From Trachythela sp. YZ-2020 (Eukaryota; Cnidaria; Anthozoa; Malacalcyonacea; Clavulariidae): a stretch of 64,000 nucleotides of DNA. The DNA lies in the NCBI GenBank assembly GCA_016169945.1, contig JADLSH010000112.1:186001-250000 (forward strand), in the 5' to 3' direction. The position numbers and the translations under genes are program-made. Every line of letters starts with the position of its first letter. The stretch's first letter is position 1. Below the pieces are notes generated by a model. That model did no database searches, was not told the origin of the DNA, and was given only the letters and a program-made list of their open reading frames with translations. Shown here one piece after another: positions 1-10,015 of the stretch.

Positions 1-753
1 CCTGAAAGGAAGCTTAGCCTTGAGGACAAGTTGCTGCTGACACTAATGAAACTGAGACTGTGTCTTCATGTGGATGATTTAGCATTTAGATTTAAAATAT
101 CTCGAGCACTCGTTTCAGAGATATTTGCGACATGGATTCGCTTTATGTCTAAAGAATTGAGCTGGTTGATAATGTGGCCAACAAAAGGGCAAATTTGGCG
201 GCAATCGCCAGAATGTTTCAGGAGAGTGTACCCTAACGTTAGATGCATTATTGATTGCACTGAGGTTTTCACTGAAACCCCTAGTGCATTGGATGTGCAA
301 GCTGCTTTATGGTCGGAATACAAGCATCACACAACGATCAAGTTCCTGATTGCTGTTACTCCAAATGGTGCTCCCTCTTATGTTTCACCTTGTTATGGCG
401 GACGAGCAACTGACAAATTTATTGTTCAAGATTGCGGATTTCTAAAATTGCTTCAACCATTTGATCAAGTTATGGCTGATCGTGGCTTTAAGATTCGGGA
501 AGAACTCATGATGTACCAGACTGATTTGTGTATCCCACCCAGTTCAAGAGTTGGCATGCAAATGGCAACGGAACAGGTGAAAGAAACATCAAGGATTGGG
601 AACATTCGTATTTATGTAGAACAAGCTATTGGTGGACTAAAAAACTACAATGTTATCAAGCATGAACTGCCAATGAACTGTCTTCCACTTTGTAATGATA
701 TTGTTTGTGTGGTGTCTGCACTTACCTGCCTACAGGACCCTCTTTGTAAATGA
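1..753 (+). CDS. DDE_4-type transposase, 5' partial
   Basis: The frame is open from base 1, so the N-terminus lies outside the window; the first ATG inside it is at base 46. The first ~40 codons form a helix-turn-helix like the one preceding DDE_4 nucleases (HTH_Tnp_4 type). Catalytic-looking residues are D in IIDCTE (about 252), D in MADRGF (about 475) and E in VEQAIGG (about 616), with the family motif HHTTIKFLIAVTP between the first two. The C-terminus ends in the usual helical segment, so the visible part looks uninterrupted. The predicted role is cutting and joining transposon ends in the nucleus. A THAP domain, common in these proteins, would be upstream if present. The gene converges on the nuclease gene of the same element with about 290 bp between stops. 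Confidence 0.85.
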   Translation, partial: PERKLSLEDKLLLTLMKLRLCLHVDDLAFRFKISRALVSEIFATWIRFMSKELSWLIMWPTKGQIWRQSPECFRRVYPNVRCIIDCTEVFTETPSALDVQAALWSEYKHHTTIKFLIAVTPNGAPSYVSPCYGGRATDKFIVQDCGFLKLLQPFDQVMADRGFKIREELMMYQTDLCIPPSSRVGMQMATEQVKETSRIGNIRIYVEQAIGGLKNYNVIKHELPMNCLPLCNDIVCVVSALTCLQDPLCK

Positions 754-1046
754 CTATGTTAGGTATGTATTTAACTGCTAAATGAAAATCGAACATATTT
801 GCATAAATCAAAAATGATTGTGAATAATGACAAACTCTTAATCACTGTCATGTGGGTTAATTTTGGTCATTCTTATAAATGCACCCACTAAAACCCAGGT
901 TTGGTTTTGTTTTGTTTTTTATTACCTACAATTTGTTTTGTATTTTTGCTGAAAGAAATCATTTACATTAACATGGTAAGTTTTATTTTATGTTTTAAAT
1001 GTCCTTCACTAGTTGCTGATAACTCAAAAAATTTAATGCTACTGTA
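754..1046. other. convergent 3' intergenic spacer
   Basis: AT-rich sequence between the transposase stop and the stop of the minus-strand nuclease gene. It probably holds the two 3' UTRs. No other structure seen. Confidence 0.5.
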
Positions 1047-1827
1047 CTAACAATAAATAGATGGTAAACAACACTGACATAACCACTCTTCAGTATCACC
1101 AATGTTTTGTACATTGCAACATTTGAAATGAAACCATGCTCCACATAAGTCACAACAGACACTGTTTTCATCCGATTCTGGTGTGAGCTCTTCGCTTTCA
1201 AAAATAACTTTATCACATAATGAGCAGAAGAAAATTGATTTGATATGTAGCAATACCTTGACCATATACGACTTAAAAAATATATTCTGTAGTAATCGAG
1301 TCCAAAACTCTAAGTCATAGTTAATTAGTTCAACAAAAATCCCCTGGGTTGTCCAAACAACAAAAAAGGTCCATTCCAGTAACAGCCATTTGTCCTGTGA
1401 TTTGATAATAGTATTTGTGGCTTCTTTTCAGTTGAATGTTATTATTGACACATTCTAAGAAATCAGTTTCATGCCATTTGTCTTCAACTGCATACTCTCG
1501 AATACTAAATGGGCATTTAGTTTCCAAACATGCAGACTGACAACAGTCGCAAGTCACAAGTCCATCTGGGCTCGCACCAATGTATGGCTTATCTTTTAAA
1601 ACCCAAAGCCCAGACTTGACCACCTTGCAGTTTTCGTGTTTAGAAAGAGCCAATGCATGAAACTCTCTAAATGCTTTGCTCTCATTATCTGTTCCCCACT
1701 TGATTGCTGGGAGATTAGCAATAGATGCGGAACCAAACACAAGTTCTGCCACCATATGTGTGGTTTTGGGCCTTTTTCTCGCCCTGTTTTTTGAGATTGT
1801 TTCCATCTTTGTGTGAACATCCTTAAT

Positions 1828-1891
1828 AGGCCGTCACCTGAGCTGTTCGATCTTTCAAGTCCGTTGCACATGTCGCGAGACTAAGAAATTC
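1828..1891 (+). repeat. left terminal inverted repeat of nested element
   Basis: Thirteen bases (AGGCCGTCACCTG) match the right end exactly. After about 20 diverged bases, TCCGTTGCAC and TCGCGAGACTAAGAA match again. Confidence 0.85.
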
Positions 1892-2077
1892 TACCACAAT
1901 ACAATACATACTTGTGCCCCAGTTCAGGAAATCCAGTGCCCCCAGTCACAAGTGTGCACAATAAGTAGAAAAGAGACGTCAAACTTTCGATAAAATTCAG
2001 CCATGTTTTCCTTCCGCCATCTTGAAATCACGCTTATCTCCATGACAACGTGGTCGCCACGCGTGGGTAAAAGCAAA

Positions 2078-3371
2078 ATGGCGGCTGAAAAAAGCTGCTC
2101 ACTCAAGCAATTAAAACTGAAGAAATGTTTTATTCATTTCGATGACGTGTCTCAATCCCTTACAAAAGTTACAAATACGCGTTTAAAGAAGTTTGTTGCT
2201 TGTCGTGGTAGATGGGCGAAACTGCAAGGCCAAAAATCTGACATCTGTCGGCAGACCTACGAGTTGTTTAGCGACGAACAGGTGGAGGGGCATTTTTCGG
2301 AATGTGAGGAATGTAAGCTTGACTGGTATTACCATCAAAATTGCTATAAAAGAATCTGTGATGACAATAAATTGCAAAAAGCAGAGGAAAAGTGTAGATC
2401 AGAAATTGGAAAGGAAATTGCAGAGACTGTACCAGCGCCACCGAATAAATTGTTGCGCCGATCCCTCAGCGATTGTGGTACTCAAAATAGTGAAGTAGCG
2501 GCTCGGTCACCAAATGTGTTGCCTCCGATATGCATAATATGCGAGAAAAAATCCAATTTGTTTATCATGGTAGGTACAAGTATGTATAAATATTAAAGTA
2601 ATCTAACATACGAAACGGTTACGAAATATCAAATCGGGCTGGGCGGTTCTTAAAAAACGGTTTTATTTATTTATTGGAATATCAGTATTTATATATGATA
2701 GCAAATATTATATACCAAAACTCTCCAAACGTCATTCTGAAATAAAGAATACCCTTTCCCTAATGTAATCCCCAATTGTATTATTCGTAAAGAAATAATT
2801 AATGCCTTATTTATTAATCTAAATTCTTATAAGAAAATTATTTTGATTGTAGAAAGGAGGAAAACGGCAGAGAATGCCCCTTGTTTCATGCGAGACTGTG
2901 GATGCAGGTCACTTGCGAGAAGCAGCAACAAAAAAGAAAGATGATAGGATTTTAGTAAAAATTTTGGACAAAGATTGCGTTGCTATTGAGGTGAAGTACC
3001 ATATGAAGTGCTACAAGAACTACACTAACTTTTTGTATAGACAGGAGGAAAGTTGTGAAGCTAGTTCAACACCATTGTACAATGCAGGATATGAACAATT
3101 TTGTGAAGAAGTAGTAGAAAATCTCATTACGAATAAGCGGATTACGTATATGTCCCGACTTCATGGAAAGTTTATCAAGATTGTCAAGAGAGTAGAAGGA
3201 GAAGATGCCAAGAGCTTTCGGAAATCCAGACTGAAGCAGTGGTTAATGAAGTGTACGAGCCTGTGCAAATGCCAAGATTGCACAAACGGAAATAACGAAT
3301 GCAACGAAAATGATGATAGTGACAGTGGGAGCAGTTGCTTTGAAAGTGATGAGGAAAGTGAGGGTGACTGA
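2078..3371 (+). CDS. two-exon Cys/His-rich protein carried by the nested transposon
   Basis: I chose the ATG at 2078 (AAAATGGCGG context); the frame is also open from an earlier ATG at 2003. Exon 1 is 2078-2569 (donor GTAGGT) and exon 2 is 2853-3371 (acceptor TTGATTGTAG). The intron is phase 0 and the joined frame is uninterrupted. The exon junction bridges two zinc-ligand-rich parts: CRQTYELF...CEECKLDWYYHQNCY and ICIICEKK before it, then DKDCVAIEVKYHMKCYKNY after it. The tail is acidic and Ser-rich, preceded by CKCQDCTNGNNEC. I know the (EVKYHxxCYxxYT) motif from repetitive cnidarian proteins of unknown function. No DDE, HUH or recombinase motif is visible, so a DNA-binding accessory role is a guess. 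It is one of the few intact genes in the window. Confidence 0.75.
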
Positions 3372-4386
3372 TATGCAGCAACAAGTATAATATCTTATAC
3401 TTATGACGCATTCGTTTGACCATTTCGGAATAAGAATATATACCAAGGGCTAATAAAATTATTATCAACGTCAGTGACTGGCGCCATATTGTTATAGTTG
3501 TTTTTAGAACGCTCCCTCTTACTTTATCGTTTTCAGTGAAATTTTAACATAGATTTGCTGCAAAAGTGTTATAATGTTTATTGTAGCGTCATTAATCTGC
3601 ATTATTATGCTCCCTGTAGCAGAATGCTGGGAATATACCCCGGGTACATGAAATTTGAGTCAATCGAAATGGTATTCTGACTAATAAATGCCATTGATAT
3701 CAAGTATTCTGATACGAAATGCGGTCAAATGACTCCGTCAAATTCGTTTCACCTTCTCGTGTCAAAGTAGTTTTAAAAGTTGATTAATGGAGTACTTTGT
3801 ATTTGTGATGGTGTATTATACAGTGATCAAATATGAAGTTTGGCAATCATTGTGTTGAATGTGTTTTACCATTAGGAAAGTGTAGTCAGTGGGATATATG
3901 AACACGAATAGTGTCACAGAGTGAGTTCATAATCGTCCCCATGCAGCGCTTACTCTGCAATTATTCCTTTATTTGCCACAGTAAAGTCCTGGACATCGGC
4001 CTTGCGTCGGCAAAGCTTCACTGGTTGCGCCCGAAGTAAGCACCGAGGTACCAGCGGATGTATATCAGGCGCTCTGTAAATCTTTTTGTCCTATATACCA
4101 CAGCCCAAAAACGCTGACTAATTATTTTTCAAAAACTTCGGCAATCTATAACTCGGTAGTGAATGATTGAAACTCATTGCCCCAATATAGTTTTTTTCTC
4201 CAATTTCATGTATCTATCCGATAGCATTAAGCATTTTTCGAAATTCGAACATTTTTACTTTTCGAAGGTATCGATGACGTCATAATCAGAATATGGTCGA
4301 TTTCTCCTTATTGTGCACACTTATGACTGAGGGCCTTTTTGATTATTCATTGTGACCGGTTTCTCTACAGGATCATGAAAGAAATT
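3372..4386. other. non-coding 3' part of nested transposon
   Basis: About 1 kb between the Cys-rich gene and the right terminal repeat. No convincing ORF on either strand and no internal repeat noted. Confidence 0.5.
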
Positions 4387-4454
4387 CTTAGTCTCGCGAT
4401 GGGTGCAACGGAAATCATTTTCTAGGCACATTTTTAACTTACAGGTGACGGCCT
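4387..4454 (-). repeat. right terminal inverted repeat of nested element
   Basis: Reverse-complement partner of 1828-1891, with the same 13-base tip and the same second block. Confidence 0.85.
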
Positions 4455-5516
4455 ATAAACTTTGATGATGTTATCCTCCCTTTTCTTTGCTCAATCCAAG
4501 ATGATGATTTTGCTTGTTTTCTGGTAGAACTTTCAATAGTTTTGACCTGTTCATCTTCAAGGGGAAGCATTTTCATGAAGCCACTTATCACATCTTGTTC
4601 TGACACATTTCCCCCTAAGGTATTGAGGTAATTGTCAGCTTTTTTTGTAATTTGAAGAGGCATTGCATCCTTCGGCAATATTCCAACATCTGAAGAGTAA
4701 AATAATTGAGCAGTTGGTTGTATCTTCCTATACCCTTCCAACAACGACTCTTTTTGTTGCTCGGTTACTACCTGTTGACCATCTCTGCGAGGATCAAATT
4801 CCTTCCAAAACTCAGAAATAATACCGGGGGGGTCAGTTCTCTTCTTTGTTTTCTTATCTTTCCGAAATTTCTTGTCCATAATTTTTCCAGGTTAAACGTC
4901 CTTCCTTGTTGACACATTCCACCCACAAGGCATTGAAGTACAGGAAGGATCATTGTAACTTGCTTTGGATGCATATTCCAACTTGTAAAGTACAGCAATC
5001 ATGTGGTTACAAGTAGAACTTGTACCAGCGATACATGTGCACCAACCACATAAAATGCTACCATCCTTGTCTAGTGCTACCCACACTTGTTTAGGCTCAT
5101 CTCGGACATGCTGTGATGGTGTCACATTACACTTTATCACACATTTACCATTATTTTCAGAAAAGAAGATAGTTCCAACAAAGTTACTCATCCAATACGA
5201 GTAAGCTTTCTGGTCCTTGTATTGCCCAATATACTCTGAGTGGAACTCCTTTTTTCCCAGAATATAAGAAAATATTTTAGGATCAACCAAAGCATGCTGT
5301 TGAAGTCGTGCTAAATACTCTTTCTGGATTTTGGTATTAAGCTCTTCTGCAGAAAGCTTAACTGGCAATTTTAGCTCAAAAGCAGAAAATGCCCTAGCTA
5401 CAAGCTCAATCTTCCTGCCAGTAGTTGACAACCCTCTTAAGCTTAAGAAATCTTTGAGAGTGCCAACAGTCAAGGTACTAAAATCATCATATCCCTCCAC
5501 AATGAACAACAAACCT

Positions 5517-6178
5517 GGAATATAGAAAATCCACATGAAACAAATGTGTATACAGTTGAGGGAAGAACTTAGCATCGAACATGCTGTTTAACGAACTATT
5601 TACAAACAAGAAAGAAGCAATGTTACCGACAGTTAAGCCTTAGTTATATAATAGATCGACTCAAGATATTTTCGATATAAGAATTTGGTTTTGAAACCAT
5701 GTATATGATGTATATAGTATTGAATACCTTTCATTGTTTTGATATAAACGTTGCAAACATCATGAAAATATTGAAAGTTTAAACTATTTCTATACGAGAA
5801 CAGTACACGATACTGTAATAAGTTCCATACGCAACAGTAATTTCACAATAATTCAACAAAACATGACCTTTGTGTTTATATCAGGGCATATTTATATCAA
5901 CATGGCGCAACGCATCACAACAACAAAATTGTATATATTTCGCAAAATATACGAGCAACGTCGATAAAAATCGCCAAAAATGTAGAAAAAAAACTTACCT
6001 TTCACCTCATTGTACTTTTACCGCATCAAAATAACTTTAAAATGTAATATTTTATAATATCGCAAGGCAATACAATCCATATGCAGTCAAATTATAGTGA
6101 TTTATAGTAGACTTGGTAACCGCGCCGGCAAATTCTTGCCTACCCGCCAAAATGGCGTCCAAAACCGTGAAAAGGCCT
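5517..6178. other. upstream region of the nuclease gene and right end of the ISL2EU-like element
   Basis: AT-rich. On the minus strand a good splice donor (AAAG/GTAAGT) ends near 6000, so 6001 to about 6150 may be a non-coding first exon joined to the SAP exon at 5516. The last bases (AGGCCT at 6173-6178 with AT after) look like the transposon terminus. Confidence 0.4.
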
Positions 6179-6204
6179 ATTGTTCACGGTCGTAAGATTG
6201 ATAT

Positions 6205-6345
6205 TGGGGGCTTTGGTGGCGAAGTGGTTAGCTCACTTGCCTTCACCTCTAAGGCCGCGGGTTCAAGTCTCAGTGAGGACTTTCTCAATGCGACTCGAAC
6301 CCAGTCCTCAAGTGAAAAGAGTAAAAAAGTCAACGCTCTGCCATA
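6205..6345 (+). repeat. tRNA-derived SINE, 5' part
   Basis: RNA polymerase III promoter elements are visible: an A box (TGGCGAAGTGG, 6217-6227) and a B box (GGTTCAAGTCTC, 6260-6271) about 43 bp apart. The following block (AGTCAACGCTCTGCC) is shared with the fuller copy at 55817-56187, so they are one family. The copy lacks the conserved central domain. The start GGGGGCTTTGGTGGC matches the other copy's GGGGCTTCGGTGGC. Confidence 0.8.
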
Positions 6346-6799
6346 CCATTTGATGACCTTAGATATCGACATACTGTTCAAACCAATTGACCATATCTTG
6401 GACAAAGTTGACGAGACTCAGCAGAGTTGCAGCGCACAAACCGGTGTCCCAAACCATGAAAGAGAAACAGAGAAAGTTACCACAACAGAAACTACGACAG
6501 CTGAACTTCCAAAACCAGCGTTTCCTAAATGAACAGCTGTTACTATATGCTGTGATTTGCTATCAAGAATAAAGAACTTGATCTAGGAGTGCACCAATTC
6601 AATGTCAATGGCCAATTTAGAAAAAAATCTTCTTTCAGCACTTGGAAATGATGCAGGTTGAACACGTATAGCACCTGACACTAGTAGCAGTTCAACTAAA
6701 TATAAGAAAATCAAACAACTGCCATCTGAAGAAGATATTGAAATTAACCAAGCTACCATCTGTCCAGCCAAAGAAGAAACATCTCTATAATAAAATAGT
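6346..6799. other. unassigned sequence between SINE and LINE
   Basis: A plus-strand frame continues from the SINE to 6532 with a Thr/Glu-rich tail, but its start lies in repeat sequence. No family was recognised. A short direct repeat (AGTTGGCCAA at 6797 and 6812) precedes the LINE. Confidence 0.3.
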
Positions 6800-7028
6800 T
6801 GGCCAATGCGCAGTTGGCCAACATGCACCAACACTATCGCCTTTTTAATGAGTATCGTACAAGAATGAATAGTTCTAGCTCTTGTTTAGTTTATCTTATT
6901 CTTGTTGGGATTCTGTACAATTATGTATGGAAAATGAACCTTTATGATGAATCAAGCAATATCTGTCTAAATACAACGAAAACTGAAGCACGCGGAACCT
7001 TCGTACAGTCGATCTACAATGTAATGTT

Positions 7029-7376
7029 GTGGCAACTGATGTGAAATGTCGACGCCATTTTGTGTTTACAAAGGCTTCTTCTCGGAGTTTATTCAGCTGC
7101 AGAGTAACTCAATACCCAAACAGTGATTCAACATTTCAGATAATACAGCTTTTAACTAGCTGGGATGTCAATTTGAACCCTGGACCTTACACAGAGAAAC
7201 CAAAATGTCACACATGCTTGAGAACTATTGCTCGCAATCACCAGTCATTACAGTGCAATTCATGTGGATTAAAATACCACATTAAGTGCGAGAACGTAAC
7301 ACCAAAGCTTTTCAACCGTATTCAAAGTGATGATCAGACTCTCTGGAACTGTTACGACTGTGAACAACTATCTTGA
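7029..7376 (+). pseudogene. LINE ORF1: 2A-like peptide plus PHD-like zinc finger
   Basis: The ORF contains LLTSWDVNLNPGP (GAT of the core at 7164). This fits the 2A consensus D-V/I-E-x-N-P-G-P except for N in place of E. In 2A peptides the ribosome skips the Gly-Pro bond. Immediately after comes a Cys4-His-Cys3 finger: CHTC, CNSCGLKYHIKC and WNCYDC. The hydrophobic segment upstream (6880-6930) is in another frame, so the leader is now uncoupled. From memory, N-terminal 2A-like sequences are known in CR1-like LINEs of several invertebrates. Whether this variant still skips is not known. Confidence 0.8.
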
Positions 7377-8270
7377 ACACGCAATTACCATTATCAACAC
7401 TACCCTTTGCTTCGATCTCGGACGAAACGCTTCTGTCTACACTACAATGTGACGTGGCAACTAATATAAGTAATCAATCTTGCAATGAAGAAGAGGAAAG
7501 CGAGAGTCATTTAACAGATCTGGTTCAACATTTGGAGTCTTGTTCGAGCAAAAATCTAAGGGTTGTTCACCTAAATGTTTGCAGTCTAAGAAATAAAATT
7601 GAGGAACTAAGGTACATGCAGTTGCTATGTAGATTTGATATCTTAGCTATAACTGAAACGCATTTAGACAAAACAGTCCCAGACATGGCATGGCATTAGC
7701 TATAAACGGAATGAAGTTTTTATGGCTTGATCGGAAAGGACGAAAGGGAGGAGGGTGTATATTATATTATGCTGAACACCTGCAAGCAGTCCATCAAAGA
7801 GACTTGTTTACAATAGGTATAAACATTAGCGTAAGTTTTCATTTTCCTTGGCTCAAAAATGCATGGCACTAAAAAGCGACTCCTATAAAAAACTAGTTGA
7901 CACTGATTACCTGTTAATTGTTAACAACAAAAGAGAGCTGCTGAAAAACTCTATCATATACCTCGAATACTTCTTAAATTACAATAAATAAGATAACTTT
8001 TGCCACGTTTCTCAAATTTTACATCTAAAATTCAATTCACCAACTGACAGTTTTTATTCTATTTTTATATCTGTAAAATCTGTTACTAGGCCGTATAGAA
8101 GCAATGCCCTGGCCGTATAGAAGCAATCTGGGTGCAGGTAAAATCCCCAGCAATTCCATATTGTTCGCAGTAATGTATAGACCTCCCGATGCTAATCAGT
8201 TTTCTGGCCATAGCACATTCTGCGAAAATGGATGCTATTGATACAAAGACTCAATGCCATCATTATGGAT
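7373..8270 (+). pseudogene. LINE APE-type endonuclease, frameshifted
   Basis: Three frames are needed. KNLRVVHLNVCSLRNKIEEL and FDILAITETHLD (to 7699) are endonuclease motifs I-II. NGMKFLWLDRKGRKGGG (about 7697-7760) continues in a second frame after a stop at 7697. ILFAVMYRPPDANQF (about 8155-8200) is the YRPP motif in a further segment. The catalytic GDFN and SDH motifs are absent because unrelated sequence begins near 8290. Confidence 0.75.
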
Positions 8271-8289
8271 GTGTTTAGTGTTTGTGTAT

Positions 8290-10015
8290 CGACGTATAAC
8301 AAGGCTCTTTGAGTCCGTTTAATGGATTTATTTGTGCAGAAACCTCAAAGGCTGCATGTGATCAACTGGTCTTGTGGTCAATATAAATGTTCATGTGTTG
8401 AAAATTCTATATGTAATTTGTGGACATTTTGTTCAGTGTTGCACTTGTTGTATTTTATATACTTTATAAGTAAATGATTTCATAAGCTGACCCACTGCCT
8501 GGATCATCTGTATTTGTAATGTACATTGTGCAACTAGCGAGGAGTGTAGTACTATGCACAGACAGTTAACTAAATATTTATTGGCCAGATTGATTCTGCT
8601 GGCATCAAAGGATTCGACTTTTAATATGTATTTAGTTATTTATTTATCCCAATAGCACATTGTGACTACTGAAAACCAGCATATTGGAGTTGTCAAAGAA
8701 CTTCTATATACTTTTGCAACAGAAATTACTGGTGAAATGTAGACAAAACAAACTTTACAGTAATATACAGTTCCATTTTTATTGAAAATACATAGCACAT
8801 GCATATTCTCTACATATATAAAGAAATATTAAAGAAGGCAAATTAACAATAAAATGATAGAATTCAACCCAAAATACAAATCTGTAAATAAACAACAAAT
8901 TTTACTTCTAAAATTTTCTTCTAAAACTCAGCACTTATTTTAAACAGTAAAGTCCACTTCTTCAGAAAAATACGAGCAATCACTGCATCAATTGTGGAAA
9001 TTCGAGTTGTTCAACTTCAAAGATTGTTGACAGAAATGGCATCGGATTAATACAATATGACAACGTACAGCCTATATAAAAGATCAAAATACTGCTCAAA
9101 TAGGTAGATCCAATAGTTAAGTCTGGTTCACACGAGTGAGATAAGCAGCAACATAAGGCATAGAAAGAAAGTAAAAGGAATGGATGCAAGTTTTCTTTTT
9201 GTATTTCATCTTATGCTGTCTCTTAAGTCTGGTTCACACGAGTGAGATAAGCACAAGCATAAGGAAAGGCAAAAGGTAAAACAAAAGGGATGCAGTGAAG
9301 TTTTCTTTTGTATTTCATCTTATGCTTGTCTCTTAATTGAAATAGCATGGATGCATTTCAGGAAAAAAATTGAATAACAATGACAAAATATTCGATATTT
9401 GCGAGTCGAGTGGGCCGTAAGACAACAAAATTGCAGACAGAACCAGACACTAGCCCAGATATAAAATCGCTAAACAACACCCAAATAACTCCTAAATCTC
9501 CTAAAATTCATTCAAAAGTACTTTAACACTTACTCTAAAGAATAACGCTCTTTATATTAAAGAAGTTTCAAGATTCATTGGGAAAAACAAGCTTTGGTGG
9601 CTCAATATCTTCCTAAACTATTAGACGCCATTTTGGCAAACGTCGAAATGACTATGGTCACTTCAATGCCTAATATCTCGAAAACTGCCAGGGGATCACC
9701 GGGATCATTCCAGCGGATTTAAAGATTTAAAGGGCGGATAGGGGGGGGGCAGTTAAAACGAAAGATTAGGGTTTAATCTATCACATTATGCTTAATTCGC
9801 GAAATCGAACCAACCTCGTATTTCCATGTGACGCACAAGTGCCTGCATTAAATATAAAAATATAGTACAAAACAACGTTTACCTTCCAAAATTCTTCGCT
9901 TGGGAGTAGATTAATATTCATTGAACGAGTGTGCATCGAAATTAATTGCAAGTTTGAATAACAAAGTCACAGTCCACTTGCTTCTTGCGAGCGCTGAGAA
10001 AATAGCGTCTCCTCA
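8290..10015. other. unassigned insert within the LINE
   Basis: No ORF or family recognised. It contains the ~106-bp direct repeat at 9121-9333 and a G run near 9738. Borders were set where endonuclease similarity stops and the RT linker resumes; no terminal inverted repeats or target duplication were found, so it may be several insertions. Confidence 0.4.
9121..9333 (+). repeat. tandem duplication, ~106-bp unit, two copies
   Basis: Both units start GTCTGGTTCACACGAGTGAG (9121 and 9227) and end with TTTCATCTTATGC...TCTCTTA. They differ by a few substitutions and short indels. Confidence 0.9.

Larger units (their letters stand above)
1828..4454. mobile_element. nested DNA transposon inside the YqaJ reading frame
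   Basis: Both ends read inward as AGGCCGTCACCTG (13 identical bases), followed by a looser second match (TCCGTTGCAC, then TCGCGAGACTAAGAA). The insert is flanked by AT at 1826-1827 and 4455-4456. Removing the 2627-bp insert plus one AT joins the nuclease codons in frame on the minus strand (KF-I-KDVHTK). A TA duplication would leave the frame broken, which favours AT. The only gene seen inside is the Cys-rich plus-strand gene at 2078-3371; no transposase is recognisable. The shared AGGCC terminus suggests mobilisation by a related ISL2EU-like transposase, but that is inference. Confidence 0.85.
1047..5516 (-). pseudogene. SAP-SWIM-YqaJ-PHD nuclease gene, interrupted
   Basis: Reading down the minus strand: an intron acceptor (TTCCAG) near 5517 opens an exon with a SAP-like helix pair (TVGTLKDFLSLRGLSTTGRK), then a SWIM zinc finger (CGWCTCIAG...CNHMIAVLY). 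An in-frame TAA at 4892-4894 interrupts it; the same frame continues through a Lys-rich linker to EQRKGRITSSKF, the start of the YqaJ domain. A transposon (1828-4454) sits here. Past it the same frame resumes and carries the YqaJ core (IGASPDGLV, then LETKCPFSIREY), a PD-(D/E)XK nuclease fold. A 1-nt slip in a T run near 1365 shifts the frame to VVWTTQGIF and a C-terminal PHD finger (CSLCD...CDLCGAWFHFKC...WLCQCC). It is probably the second protein of the ISL2EU-like element. With a stop, a frameshift and an insertion it is dead in this copy unless the insert is removed. Confidence 0.8.
1..6178. mobile_element. ISL2EU-like (PIF/Harbinger-related) DNA transposon, left end outside window
   Basis: Two convergent genes define the element: a DDE_4-type transposase on the plus strand and a SAP-SWIM-YqaJ-PHD protein on the minus strand. 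From memory, this pairing is described for ISL2EU transposons. The right end is inferred at T6178: read inward from there the minus strand begins AGGCCTTTTCACGG, preceded by AT (6179-6180). The element nested at 1828-4454 also starts with AGGCC after an AT duplication, which supports this end. The left terminus is upstream of base 1, so the terminal inverted repeats cannot be compared. The nuclease gene has a stop codon, a frameshift and an inserted transposon, so this copy could not supply both proteins. Confidence 0.65.

Noticed and set aside
6217..6271. functional tRNA gene
   Set aside because: A and B boxes are present but the sequence does not fold into a full cloverleaf by eye and continues into SINE sequence.
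6113..6532. 139-codon plus ORF starting MVTAPANSCLPAKMASK
   Set aside because: It starts in the transposon end and reads through the SINE promoter region; the coding look comes from repeat sequence.
9121..9333. possible CRISPR-like direct repeats
   Set aside because: Only two long adjacent units with no spacer structure, in a eukaryotic setting; a tandem duplication.
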